From contig JAVJQK010000021.1 in NCBI GenBank assembly GCA_040218145.1, positions 62,001 to 126,000 on the forward strand: a DNA stretch of 64,000 nt, written 5' to 3'. Made by a program: the position numbers and the translations under genes. Under the pieces are notes generated by a model that did not search any database, was not told where the DNA came from, and was given only the letters and a program-made list of their open reading frames with translations. Below, piece after piece: positions 1-8,734 of the stretch (the stretch's first letter is position 1; each line of letters starts with the position of its first letter). Source of the stretch: Sandaracinaceae bacterium (GTDB lineage: Bacteria > Myxococcota_A > Polyangia > Polyangiales > Sandaracinaceae).

Positions 1-789
1 GTCGACGTCCCCGAGGCGGTGGTGGGGTTCATCTACCGAGGCCTCGCGAAGGACGCGGACCAGCGCTACCAGAGCTGCGACGAGATGGGCGGCTGCCTCT
101 CCGAGGCGATGGCGGGTCGCTTCGAGGGCTCGACCACCTACGTCGGATACGGCTCGCCCGTGCCCGGTGCGCGCGGCGGCGCGGCGCGCGTGATGACGCC
201 CGAGACGACCCACGGCGGCATCCCGGCCGTGAAGTCCGGCCCTCCGATGGGGCTCATCGTCGGCGTCGCCACGCTGCTCGTCGCCGTCGCGGTCGGAGGG
301 GGCGTGGTCTGGTACCTCGGGCAGAACGGCGAGACGGACCCGACCGGCGGCGAGCCGATCGCGAACGCGCCCGTCGACTCCGGCGTGGTCGCTGCGTTGC
401 CGGCGACGCCCGACGCGGGCGTGGCGGCGGCCCCCGAGGTGGACGCAGGGCCCGCGATGGTCACCGTCAGCGTCAACAACGAGCCGAGCGTGCGCGTGTA
501 CGTCGAGGACCGCGGCGAGGTGTGCGCGGAGACGCCGTGCAGCTTCGAGACCCTGGCCGGGGAGAACATCACGGTCCGAGCCCGCCGCGGTCGCCATCAG
601 GGCGAGATGGAGATCGCGCCCACGGAGAACACGGCCATTCAACTCGCGATGCAGCGCATCCGGCCGTCGGTGGGGCGAGGCGGCGGCGGAAGCAAGCAGG
701 GCGGCGGCGACACCAGCGGCGGCGGGAGCCGAGGCGGAGGGGGCTCGGGAGACCTCAAGATCCCGGACATCTTCCGCAGCCCGCGCTGA
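1..789 (+). CDS. Serine/threonine protein kinase, C-terminal part (5' end outside window)
   Basis: The reading frame is open from base 1, so the gene starts upstream. The first ~35 residues look like the end of a Hanks kinase lobe (an AxDxxxRYQSCDEM-like stretch, as in subdomain XI). Next come a Gly/Pro-rich linker, one membrane segment (about bases 247-321, Leu/Val/Ala-rich, ending VVWYLG), an Ala/Asp linker and a PEGA-like extracytoplasmic beta domain (about bases 460-650). The tail is Gly/Ser-rich. The catalytic lobe is not in the window, so activity cannot be judged. By family this would be a membrane-anchored signalling kinase. The stop codon is followed directly by a tandem-repeat array rather than a clear terminator. 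Confidence 0.8.
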   Translation, partial: VDVPEAVVGFIYRGLAKDADQRYQSCDEMGGCLSEAMAGRFEGSTTYVGYGSPVPGARGGAARVMTPETTHGGIPAVKSGPPMGLIVGVATLLVAVAVGGGVVWYLGQNGETDPTGGEPIANAPVDSGVVAALPATPDAGVAAAPEVDAGPAMVTVSVNNEPSVRVYVEDRGEVCAETPCSFETLAGENITVRARRGRHQGEMEIAPTENTAIQLAMQRIRPSVGRGGGGSKQGGGDTSGGGSRGGGGSGDLKIPDIFRSPR

Positions 790-1345
790 CGTCGCTGGGT
801 GATCGTCGGCGGCTGCGTCGGGCTTCCGGGGCGCGCGGCAGCCGCGGCCGGTACTTCTCTCCGCTCCGCAGCAGCCTCCGAGTCGGCTTCCGCGACGGCC
901 TCCGCGACCGAGTCCGGATCCGCTTCCGAGTCCGCGCCCGCTTCCGAGTCCGCGCCCGCTTCCGAGTCCGCGCCCGCTTCCGAGTCCGCGCCCGCTTCCG
1001 AGTCCGCGCCCGCTTCCGAGTCCGCGCCCGCTTCCGAGTCCGCGCCCGCTTCCGAGTCCGCGTCCGCTTCCGCATCCGCGCCCGCCACCGAGTCCGCATC
1101 CGCGCCCGCTTCCGAGTCCGCTTCCGCGACCGAGTCCGCGCCCGCATCCGCGCCCGCATCCGCGCCCGCTTCCGAGTCCGCGCCCGCTTCCGAGTCCGCG
1201 CCCGCTTCGAGTCCGCGCCCGCTTCCGAGTCCGCGCCCGCTTCCGAGTCTGCGCCCGCTTCCGAGTCTGCGCCCGAGCTCGGGTTCGGGGACGATCCTAC
1301 CCATCTACCCGGACTGCGCGAGTGGCTCTCGGGGCGCGCGGGCGA
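790..1345. repeat. Hexamer-phased tandem array, dominant 18-bp unit
   Basis: This non-genic stretch lies between two convergent genes. From about 870 to 1280 it is a tandem array whose main unit is CCGAGTCCGCGCCCGCTT. On the + strand almost every unit breaks into hexamers of the form NCCGNN. No stop codons arise, so several frames on both strands look open (Ser-Glu-Ser-Ala-Pro or Glu-Ala-Gly-Ala-Asp repeats). One unit near 1201-1217 has lost a base, which shifts all frames and argues against coding. The - strand is G-rich with many GG tracts. A related array lies at 45045-45650. Confidence 0.85.
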
Positions 1346-2629
1346 TCAGCCGGGGGGCCACGCGAAGGAGAGGTAGATCACCATCGCGATGTAGATCGGG
1401 ACCAGCACCAAGAGGGCGCGCAGGGCGAAGCCGAAGAAGGAAGGCATCTTGTAGCCGACCTCCTCCGCGATGGCCTTCACCATGAAGTTCGGGCCGTTGC
1501 CGATGTAGGTGTTGGCGCCCATGAAGACGGCCGCCGTGCTGATGGCGACGAGGAAGGTCTCGGGGACGGTGCCCTCGGTGAGCTGGAGCATCACCGCGCC
1601 GTCCTGCTGGATGTGCAGGCCGATCGCCGTGGCCAGGAAGGTCAGGTAGGTCGGGGCGTTGTCGAGCATGGAGCTCAGGCCGCCCGTGACGAGGAAGAAT
1701 TGCCAGGGCGCGTCCAGGCCGAGCTCGCCGCCGCGCGCTTCGAGGAGGGCGAGGGCAGGCACCATGGTCACGAAGATGCCGGCGAAGAGGATCGCTACCT
1801 CGAGGATGGGGCCGTAGGTGAAGCCGTTGGCCTTGCGCGCCGGGCGGGGGCCCGCGAAGACGCTGACGAGGGTGAGCGCCACCATCGCGCCCTCGCGCCA
1901 CGGGGTCGGCAGGAAGATGGCGACGATCACGCCCAGGAGGAGCGGGACGTTCAGCCAGCCCTGGAGGCTCAGGGGAACGCGCTCGACCTCGTCGCGCGCG
2001 ATGTTCTTCGCCTGCTCCTTGGCGTAGGCGCGTCGATCGAAGGCGTAGAAGACGACGAGCAGGTACCCGACCGCCATCAGCCAGAAGGGCCAGAGCTTGA
2101 GCGTCCACTCGAACGGGACGCCGCGCAGGTAGCCGAGGAAGAGCGGCGGGTCGCCCATCGGGGTGAGCAGGCCGCCACAGTTCGACACCACGAGGATGAA
2201 GAAGAACGGCAGGTGCGCGACGTGCTCACGCTGGCCGTTCGTCCGGAGCATCGTCCGGATCAGCAACATGCTGGCGCCGGTCGTGCCGATCAGGTTGGCC
2301 AGCACGGCGCCGATCGCGAGGATGGCGGTGTTGGTGCCGGGGCTCGCCCGGAGATCGCCCGAGACGTGGATGCCGCCCGCGATGACGTAGAGCGAGCCGA
2401 GCAGGGCGATGAACGAGACGTACTCGTGCCCGCTGTGCTGAAGCCCCTCCGGGTACTTCCACAGCAGGTAGCCCACCATCGGCGTCGCCACGACGGCCGT
2501 GAAGATGCCGCGGTTCTTGTTGCTCTCCCACCAATGGTGGGCGACCAGCGGGAGCACCGCGATCCCGAGCAGCATCACCGCGAAGGGGATCACCGCCCAG
2601 AGCGGGACCGAGCTACCGAAGTGCTCCAT
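1346..2629 (-). CDS. Ion transporter-superfamily membrane protein, putative sodium:proton antiporter (NhaD/CitMHS-like)
   Basis: This 427-residue protein has about ten to twelve hydrophobic segments. It resembles the ArsB/NhaD ion-transporter superfamily, in particular the putative citrate/sodium:proton antiporter branch. Visible features include a Gly/Thr-rich segment GTTGASMLLIR (about residue 114) and the conserved loop GGLLTPMGDPPLFLGYL (about residue 151), where NhaD-type proteins have a helical break and substrate-coordinating residues. A second inverted half carries DNAPTYLTF and GANTYIGNGPN motifs, typical of this fold. It would act in the inner membrane, exchanging Na+ (or another small ion) for H+. 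The substrate cannot be decided from sequence alone. The ATG start gives a full-length N-terminal helix. Confidence 0.8.
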   Translation of the reverse strand: MEHFGSSVPLWAVIPFAVMLLGIAVLPLVAHHWWESNKNRGIFTAVVATPMVGYLLWKYPEGLQHSGHEYVSFIALLGSLYVIAGGIHVSGDLRASPGTNTAILAIGAVLANLIGTTGASMLLIRTMLRTNGQREHVAHLPFFFILVVSNCGGLLTPMGDPPLFLGYLRGVPFEWTLKLWPFWLMAVGYLLVVFYAFDRRAYAKEQAKNIARDEVERVPLSLQGWLNVPLLLGVIVAIFLPTPWREGAMVALTLVSVFAGPRPARKANGFTYGPILEVAILFAGIFVTMVPALALLEARGGELGLDAPWQFFLVTGGLSSMLDNAPTYLTFLATAIGLHIQQDGAVMLQLTEGTVPETFLVAISTAAVFMGANTYIGNGPNFMVKAIAEEVGYKMPSFFGFALRALLVLVPIYIAMVIYLSFAWPPG

Positions 2630-2672
2630 GACGTGGGGGCCCTGCTACTACGTGCGCCGATTCTTCGCAAGC

Positions 2673-5600
2673 TCAGCCGCCGTCCGAGACGCCGCCATCG
2701 GCGACCCCGGAGTCCGGCGAGCCGGTCATGACACACGCGCCGGCGACGCAGACCCGCATGCCCATGCAGCTGTTGCCGCACATGTTGCAGTGGTCGGCGT
2801 CGGTCAGCGTGTCGGTGCAGCCGTCCGCGCAGCACGTGGGCGTCAGCCCGCCGCACGCCGCGCCGCCGCCCACGCTGCCCATGTCTCCGTTGCACACGCA
2901 CCGCCCGCCCATGCACATCTCGCCTGCGCCGCAGCTCACGCCGCAGCCGCCGCAGTTGTTCTCGTCGGTGGCCGTGTCCACGCAGCCGTCCCCGGCGCAG
3001 CACGTGTCCCCCGCGCCGCAGGCCGCGCCGCCCTCACAGCGGCAGGCGGAGCCCATGCAGGTCTCGCCGCTGTCGCAGGTGACGCCGCAGCCGCCGCAGT
3101 TGCTCGCGTCGGTCGCCGTGTTGACGCAGCCGCCCGGACAGCAGCTGTCCATGCCGGAGCAGGCGGGCCCCCCGGCGCAGCGACACGAGGTGCCGTTGCA
3201 GGTCTCGCCCGTGTCGCAGGTGACGCCGCAGCCGCCGCAGTTGGTCACCGTGTTCAAGGCCACGCAGCTGGCGCCGCAGCAGCGCTGGCCGCTGACGCAC
3301 GCCGGGCCCGTGGGCCGCGTGGTGCCGCCGCAGGCGCAGTCGCCGGCCGCGTTGCACGACTCGTTCATGCCGCAGGTCGTGCCGCACGCGCCGCAGTTCG
3401 AGGTCGAGAACGCCACCTCGCAGTAGGGCGCGCCCGCGGCGCAGTCGAGCCTCCCCGCCGCGCAGACGCAGCTCCGCGACACGCAGCTCGCGTTGCCGCC
3501 GCAGTTGTTGCCGCAGGCGCCACAGTTCGCGTTGGTGTCGATGTTGGTCTCGCACCCGTTGGCGTGGTTGCCGTCGCAGTTCGCCCAGCCGTCGTTGCAG
3601 CTCGCGATCCGACAGGTGCCCCCCGAGCACATCGGGGTCGCGTTCGCGAGGCTGCAGGCGTCGCCGCAGCTCGCGCAGTCGCTGACCGTGCCGAGGCGCC
3701 GCTCGCAGCCGTTGGCGTCGTTCATGTCGCAGTCCGCCCAGCCGCTCGAGCAGCTGACGATCTCGCAGCGGCGAGAGGCGCAGGTCTGGGTCGCGTTGGC
3801 CAGGCTGCAGCCCACGCCGCACGCGTTGCAGTTCGCGAGGGTGCGCAGGTCCACCTCGCAGCCGTCTCCCGGCAGCCCGTTGCAGTCGGCGAAATTGGGC
3901 TCGCAGGTCGTGATCTCGCACCGCCCCGCGTTGCAGCGCTCCCCCGCGTTCGGCAGGGCGCAGCTGCGCCCGCAGCCCCCGCAGTGGGAGAGGCTGGTGA
4001 GCGTGTCCGTCTCGCAGCCGTCGCGGTCGGGCAGGCCGCCGTTGCAGCTGGCGAGGTTGGGCGCGTCGCACTCGCAGATGCGGTCCGTGCAGACGGTGCT
4101 CGCGCCGCAGACCACGCCACATCCGTTGCAGTTGTTCGGGTCGTCCGTCACGACGATACACGCGCTGCCGCAGCAGAGGTTCGCCTCGGGGCCGGCCGCC
4201 GCTTCGGGGCAGGCCTGGACCTCGGTGGCCGTGCCCATCGCCGCGCCGCAGGTGCAGACGCCGCTCACGCAGCTCTCGCCTTCCCCACAGCCGCGCCCGC
4301 AGGCCCCGCAGTTTGCCGGATCCGAGTCGAGGTCCACGCAGCCGATGCCGCCGCCACAGCAGTCCGGGGTGGCGCCCTCGCAGGCCGCGTCGCCCGGCTC
4401 CGCCGTGCAGTCGCAGACCCCTCCGCTGCAGCGGTCGGCGCTCGTGATGTCACAAGCGAGCCGGCAGCCGCCGCAGTTCGTGAAGGAGTCGGCGTAGCTC
4501 ACCAGCCCCGCGCTCACGCAGCCGACGCTGTTGGTCGGGTCGAGGACCTCGTCCACCACGCCGTCGCAGTTGTTGTCGACTCCGTCGCAGCAGCCGTCGG
4601 TGCCCATCACCCCGCCCGCGCAGTGGTCGGGCTGATCGGGGTTGATCGAGGCGCCGGGCACCGCGCCCATGGCCATCTCGCACATCGGCGGCTCGACGTA
4701 GCCGTCCCCGTCGATGTCGTCGTCGCAGCTGCGGTCGTCGTCGAGCAGACAGCTCTGCGCCACGCCGTCCTCGCAGCGATCGATCAACACCTCGTTCATG
4801 GCGCGTCGATAGGTCAGCGGGTCGGTGTCGTCGCAGTCGACGGGCGGCTCCTGCCCGTCCTGGTCCATGTCGCCCGGCGGGCAGCTCTCGTCGAGCATGC
4901 CGTCGAGGTCCTCGTCGATCGTGTTGCCGCAGCGCTCGCGTGCGTCGGGGTGGACCGCCGGGTCGCAGTCGTTGGCGCGTGGCTCGCACGGCTCGCCCGG
5001 ATCCTCGAGCCCGCAGGCGGGGTAGCCGTCGCCGTCGTCGTCCGCCTCTCGGCACTCGTCGAGCTCGTCCGTCAACCCGTTGCAGTTGTTGTCGACGCCG
5101 TCGCACACCTCGGCCGCGCCTGGGTTGATCGCCGCGGGGTCGCAGCCGTCGCACTGCGACGCGCGGTCGACGCAGTCGGGGAAGCGATCCTCGAGGCTGC
5201 ACTGCTCGATCCCGTCGCCGTCCTCGTCGCAGCAGGCGTCCTCGCCGCTGCAGTCCTGGTCGATCCCGTCGAGGCAGGTGTCGATGGCGCGCGGGTTGAC
5301 CTCGGGGTTGTTGTCGTTGCAGTCACAGCCGACGGTCGCGCCCGGCGCGCACGCCACGACGCCGTCCATGTCGTTGTCGCCGCAGGCCTCTTCGACGTCG
5401 CCGTCGCAGTCCTCGTCCACGCCGTTCTGGCACTGGAAGCCGGCCCCCGGGAAGATCATGTCGTTCGAGTCGTCGCAGTCGCTCGCGCGCATCTCCGGGC
5501 ACAGGTAGTCGGTGTCCTCGCAGGCGCGCTCGCCGCCCCCTTCGCTGCGCTCGCGGCACGACGTGGCGGCGCTCGAGAGCCAGGTGTCTCCGTCCAGATC

Positions 5601-5981
5601 GAGCGCGCCGACGGGCCCCACCAGCACCACCGAGTCCGTGACGACCCCGGTGACGCCGTAGCAGCGCGTCGCGACGAGGACACCGTCGTCGGGCGTCTTC
5701 GCGACCATGTGCACGAGGATGGTGCTCGGGCGGTCGAGCTCGATCCCGACCCGCAGAGGGTTGTCCTCGAGGTCTCGCTGGGACCGGGCGGGCGTGAACA
5801 CGCGCGGCGCGGGCATCGCGGGCGGCAGGCTCGGGGAGTCGAGGGAGACCACCGTCACCGACAGCTCGGACACGTCGGCCTGGGCGTAGAGCTCGATCTG
5901 CACGCCGCTGGAGCCCGGATCGCACGCGGCGAGCAACGAGCAGCCCAGGAGAGTGAAGAGGAGACGCGAAGGGGAAGCCAC
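2673..5981 (-). CDS. Large Cys-rich lipoprotein with MopE-type calcium-like repeats
   Basis: A GTG start at 5981 gives an N-terminal lipoprotein signal with lipobox LLAAC; the frame stays open 77 codons further upstream but with no signal peptide. The mature protein (1102 residues in total) begins with a beta-rich domain of ~200 residues. Next come many MopE-like repeats (patterns such as DxDGDG, CDDxDP, GxxQDC, NPGAxEVCDGxDNNC), then about fifteen Cys-rich units of the form NCGGCGxxC with CSxxC and CExxxC pairs. Such proteins are usually secreted or on the cell surface, and Asp-rich MopE repeats are thought to bind metal ions. No catalytic domain is visible. The C-terminus ends in Asp/Gly-rich sequence with no MYXO-CTERM helix. 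A TATGCT hexamer sits 8 nt before the GTG. Confidence 0.85.
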   Translation of the reverse strand: MASPSRLLFTLLGCSLLAACDPGSSGVQIELYAQADVSELSVTVVSLDSPSLPPAMPAPRVFTPARSQRDLEDNPLRVGIELDRPSTILVHMVAKTPDDGVLVATRCYGVTGVVTDSVVLVGPVGALDLDGDTWLSSAATSCRERSEGGGERACEDTDYLCPEMRASDCDDSNDMIFPGAGFQCQNGVDEDCDGDVEEACGDNDMDGVVACAPGATVGCDCNDNNPEVNPRAIDTCLDGIDQDCSGEDACCDEDGDGIEQCSLEDRFPDCVDRASQCDGCDPAAINPGAAEVCDGVDNNCNGLTDELDECREADDDGDGYPACGLEDPGEPCEPRANDCDPAVHPDARERCGNTIDEDLDGMLDESCPPGDMDQDGQEPPVDCDDTDPLTYRRAMNEVLIDRCEDGVAQSCLLDDDRSCDDDIDGDGYVEPPMCEMAMGAVPGASINPDQPDHCAGGVMGTDGCCDGVDNNCDGVVDEVLDPTNSVGCVSAGLVSYADSFTNCGGCRLACDITSADRCSGGVCDCTAEPGDAACEGATPDCCGGGIGCVDLDSDPANCGACGRGCGEGESCVSGVCTCGAAMGTATEVQACPEAAAGPEANLCCGSACIVVTDDPNNCNGCGVVCGASTVCTDRICECDAPNLASCNGGLPDRDGCETDTLTSLSHCGGCGRSCALPNAGERCNAGRCEITTCEPNFADCNGLPGDGCEVDLRTLANCNACGVGCSLANATQTCASRRCEIVSCSSGWADCDMNDANGCERRLGTVSDCASCGDACSLANATPMCSGGTCRIASCNDGWANCDGNHANGCETNIDTNANCGACGNNCGGNASCVSRSCVCAAGRLDCAAGAPYCEVAFSTSNCGACGTTCGMNESCNAAGDCACGGTTRPTGPACVSGQRCCGASCVALNTVTNCGGCGVTCDTGETCNGTSCRCAGGPACSGMDSCCPGGCVNTATDASNCGGCGVTCDSGETCMGSACRCEGGAACGAGDTCCAGDGCVDTATDENNCGGCGVSCGAGEMCMGGRCVCNGDMGSVGGGAACGGLTPTCCADGCTDTLTDADHCNMCGNSCMGMRVCVAGACVMTGSPDSGVADGGVSDGG

Positions 5982-5989
5982 TGCGGGCC

Positions 5990-5995
5990 AGCATA
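5990..5995 (-). promoter_or_regulatory. Extended -10-like element for the MopE-type lipoprotein gene
   Basis: On the - strand the sequence reads TGATATGCT, an extended -10 (TG-N-TATNNT). It ends 8 nt before the GTG at 5981, so transcription would start at or just before the start codon. No clear Shine-Dalgarno lies between them. Confidence 0.5.
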
Positions 5996-6080
5996 TCACC
6001 GGCGGCAGCCCATTGAAGTACCGAGCCCGCAGGATCTTGGAGACCGGCGCCGAGGGCCTCCGCGTGACAGAGTCCCGCCC

Positions 6081-6257
6081 ATGGGCGGCGGTTGGATCGG
6101 TTACATCTACGCGATCGGGGGCTGCATGCTGTTGGTGCTGCTCATCGGTGGCTCCACCATGGTGCTCTACGCGGTCGCCCGCGCGCGGGGGGACGGCAAG
6201 ACCAAGGGCCACGTGAGCTCGGTCTCGCGAGGTGAGGGACCCGACGAGACCGCTTGA
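6081..6257 (+). CDS. Small single-pass membrane protein, unknown function
   Basis: This 58-residue ORF starts at an ATG (MGGGWIGYIYAIGG). It has one strong hydrophobic segment (residues ~5-32, Leu/Ile/Val-rich), followed by a basic, polar tail (ARARGDGKTKGH). It ends 48 nt before mutS2 and reads in the same direction, so the two may be co-transcribed. I do not recognise a family. Support comes from the sharp membrane-segment/positive-inside pattern and the position just ahead of a housekeeping gene. No good ribosome-binding site is seen, so the call is moderate. Confidence 0.5.
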   Translation: MGGGWIGYIYAIGGCMLLVLLIGGSTMVLYAVARARGDGKTKGHVSSVSRGEGPDETA

Positions 6258-6304
6258 TCCCCTCGGGTAGCCCGCTATGGTCCGCGGCTCGCCTCGCCAG
6301 AAGC

Positions 6305-8710
6305 ATGCGCGACGAAGAGCTGGACGGGCTCACCAAGGCCCAGCACGACCTCGAGTGGTCCCGCCTCGTGGAGGCGGTGGCGGCGCGATGCACCGGTCCG
6401 CTCCGCGAGACCCTCGAAGCGCTCGAGGTCCACGAGACCTACGAGGCGGCGCGGGTCGCCCTCGTGGAGGCGGCCGAGGCGGCGGAGCTGCTGCGCCTCG
6501 ACGAGCCGCTGCCTTTGGACGGGATTCGCGACGTCCGGCGCCCGCTCGCCCGCCTCGAGAAGCAGGGCGCGCTCGACGGGACGGAGCTCCGCGCGATCGC
6601 CACGACCCTCGGCGCCGCCCGCGCGCTCCGGAAATTCCTGGCCCGTCACCGCGACCGGGCCCCCGCGCTCCATCAGGCCTGCAGCACGGATCCAACCCTC
6701 GATCGGCTGGTCGACGAGCTCGAGCGCGCGGTGGAGCCGGACGGCACGCTCGCCGATACGGCCAGCCCCGAGCTCGGCCGCCTGCGCACCGAGGTGGCGA
6801 ACCTGCGGGCGCGCATCGTGGGGCGGCTCGAGGCCATGCTCCTCAAGCACGCCGACATCGTCCAGGATCGCTTCCACACGCTCCGGGAGGGGCGCTACGT
6901 CATCCCCGTGCGCACCGACGCGCACGAGAAGCTCCCCGGCATCGTGCACGGGACGAGCGGGAGCGGCGCCACGGTCTTCGTCGAGCCCAAGGCGATCGTC
7001 AACCAGGGCAACCGCCTGAAGATGGCGCAAGGGGAGCTCGAGCGAGAAGAGGCGCGCATCCTCGGGATCCTCAGCGGGCGGGTGCGCGACCGCGGGGCCG
7101 AGGTGAGCGCGGCGGTGGACGCGCTCGACCGCGCCGATCTCCGGCACGCCGCGGCGCGCCTGTCCAAGGATCTCGGCGCGACCATCCCGAAGCTGTCCCG
7201 CGCGCCCCGGATGCGGCTGATCGACGCGCGACACCCGCTGCTCGCGCTCGAGGGCGTCGAGGTCGTCGCCAACGATCTCGAGCTCGAGGCGGGCGGCGCG
7301 CTGGTGATGAGCGGCCCGAACGCGGGCGGCAAGACGGTCTCGCTCAAGGTGCTCGGGCTCGCCGCCCTGATGGCGCGGGCGGGGCTGCCCGTGCCCGCCA
7401 ACGAGGGGAGCGAGGCGGGCTTCTTCTCGCCGGTCCTGACCGACGTGGGCGACGAGCAGTCGCTCCAGAAGAACCTCTCCACCTTCAGCGCGCACGTGAC
7501 CAACCTCGTGAGCGTGCTGCACGCGTCGGGGCCGAGCGCCATGGTCCTGCTCGACGAGATCGCGACGGGCACCGATCCCCACGAGGGGGCCGCGCTCGCC
7601 TGCGCGCTGGTCGACGCGCTCTGCCAGAAGGGCGCGGCGCTCGCGGTCACCACCCACTACGAGCGCCTCAAGGCGATGGCGGTCGAGGACCCGCGCCTCC
7701 GCAACGCGTCCGTCGGCTTCGACGTGGCGCGCATGGCCCCCACCTTCGTGGTGCGGCGGGACGTGCCGGGCAGCTCCAGCGCGCTCGCCGTGGCCCAGCG
7801 CTTCGGGATGCCGCAGGGCGTCTTGACGCGCGCGAAGGAGCTGCTGCCGGATGAGAGCCGCACCTTCGACGCCCTGGTCCAGAAGCTCGAGTCGCGCTTC
7901 GAGGAGCTCGAGAGCGAGCGGGCCCAGGCCGAGGCCGCGCGGCGCGAGGCCGAGCGGCTGCGCGACGAGGCGGCCCTCGAGCTCGAGCGTCGACGGCAGC
8001 GCGATCACAAGAAGCTGAGCGAGGAGGGCGCGCGGCTCATGGAGCAGCTGCGCCAGGCGCGCGCCCAGCTCAAGGACGCCCGCAAGGCGCTCCGCAAGAG
8101 CGAGCGCCACGACGAGGCCGCGCTCCGCAAGATCCGGGAGCAGCTGGACGGCGTCGGCGCGCAGGTCGAGGGCGAGCTGAAGGACGTCGTCGTCGCGCCT
8201 CCGGCCGCGCCCCCGAAGGACGTCGGCACGCCGGTGGAGGCGTCCGAGGTCGAGGTGGGCCAGCGCGTCTACGTGCCGCGGCTCCGGACCGAGGTCGACG
8301 TGGTCGAGGCGCCCAGCAAGGGCCGCGTTCGCGTCGCGGCCGGCCCGGTGAAGCTCTGGGTGAAGGTCGACGAGATCCGCAAGAAGGACGCGCCGCGCGA
8401 GGCCGCCAAGCCGACCGCGTCGGCGCCCTCGGCCGCCGTCTCGAGGTCGCGCGCGCCGGCGTCGGACAACACGCTCGACGTCCGCGGGATGCGGGTCGAC
8501 GACGCCATCTCGATGACGGAGAGCTTCCTCGACCGCATGTTCGGCGCCTCGGAGGCGCTCGCCTACATCCTCCACGGCGTCGGCAGCGGCGCGCTCCGCG
8601 ACGCGATCCGCGAGCACCTCGGCCAGCACGCCGGGCAGTACGTCCGAAGCGTGCGGCCCGGCACCCTCGAAGAGGGCGGCGAACGCATGACGGTCGTGCA
8701 GCTTCGCTGA
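6305..8710 (+). CDS. mutS2: MutS2 family DNA/ribosome-associated ATPase with Smr endonuclease domain
   Basis: The 801-residue protein starts at the ATG giving MRDEELDG, just before the family's usual DLEW start motif. Domains in order are an N-terminal MutS-like core and clamp (residues ~10-300), an ABC-type ATPase with Walker A GPNAGGKT (337-344), a Walker B/D-loop segment LLDEIATGTDPHEG (~415) and the switch histidine in VTTHYERLK. A long charged coiled coil (~515-620), a small KOW-like beta segment and a C-terminal Smr domain starting LDVRG (724) follow, with an HGxGxGxLR motif. MutS2 is implicated in limiting recombination and in splitting collided ribosomes. All motifs are intact and the length is normal. 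An upstream TTG at 6254 is in frame but would add a non-conserved leader. Confidence 0.95.
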   Translation: MRDEELDGLTKAQHDLEWSRLVEAVAARCTGPLRETLEALEVHETYEAARVALVEAAEAAELLRLDEPLPLDGIRDVRRPLARLEKQGALDGTELRAIATTLGAARALRKFLARHRDRAPALHQACSTDPTLDRLVDELERAVEPDGTLADTASPELGRLRTEVANLRARIVGRLEAMLLKHADIVQDRFHTLREGRYVIPVRTDAHEKLPGIVHGTSGSGATVFVEPKAIVNQGNRLKMAQGELEREEARILGILSGRVRDRGAEVSAAVDALDRADLRHAAARLSKDLGATIPKLSRAPRMRLIDARHPLLALEGVEVVANDLELEAGGALVMSGPNAGGKTVSLKVLGLAALMARAGLPVPANEGSEAGFFSPVLTDVGDEQSLQKNLSTFSAHVTNLVSVLHASGPSAMVLLDEIATGTDPHEGAALACALVDALCQKGAALAVTTHYERLKAMAVEDPRLRNASVGFDVARMAPTFVVRRDVPGSSSALAVAQRFGMPQGVLTRAKELLPDESRTFDALVQKLESRFEELESERAQAEAARREAERLRDEAALELERRRQRDHKKLSEEGARLMEQLRQARAQLKDARKALRKSERHDEAALRKIREQLDGVGAQVEGELKDVVVAPPAAPPKDVGTPVEASEVEVGQRVYVPRLRTEVDVVEAPSKGRVRVAAGPVKLWVKVDEIRKKDAPREAAKPTASAPSAAVSRSRAPASDNTLDVRGMRVDDAISMTESFLDRMFGASEALAYILHGVGSGALRDAIREHLGQHAGQYVRSVRPGTLEEGGERMTVVQLR

Positions 8711-8734
8711 GCCGTGTCGCCCGTCGGCGGCGCC

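Noticed and set aside
799-1485. + strand ORF with Ser-Ala-Glu-Pro repeats over the first tandem array
   Set aside because: It is open only because the array contains no stop codons. A one-base loss inside the array shifts the frame, there is no signal or start, and its end overlaps the transporter gene.
6213-6393. Upstream start of the MopE-type lipoprotein (open to 6212) and a - strand ORF over mutS2's start
   Set aside because: The upstream extension lacks a signal peptide and overlaps the small membrane-protein gene on the other strand. The GTG at 5981 gives a clean lipobox.
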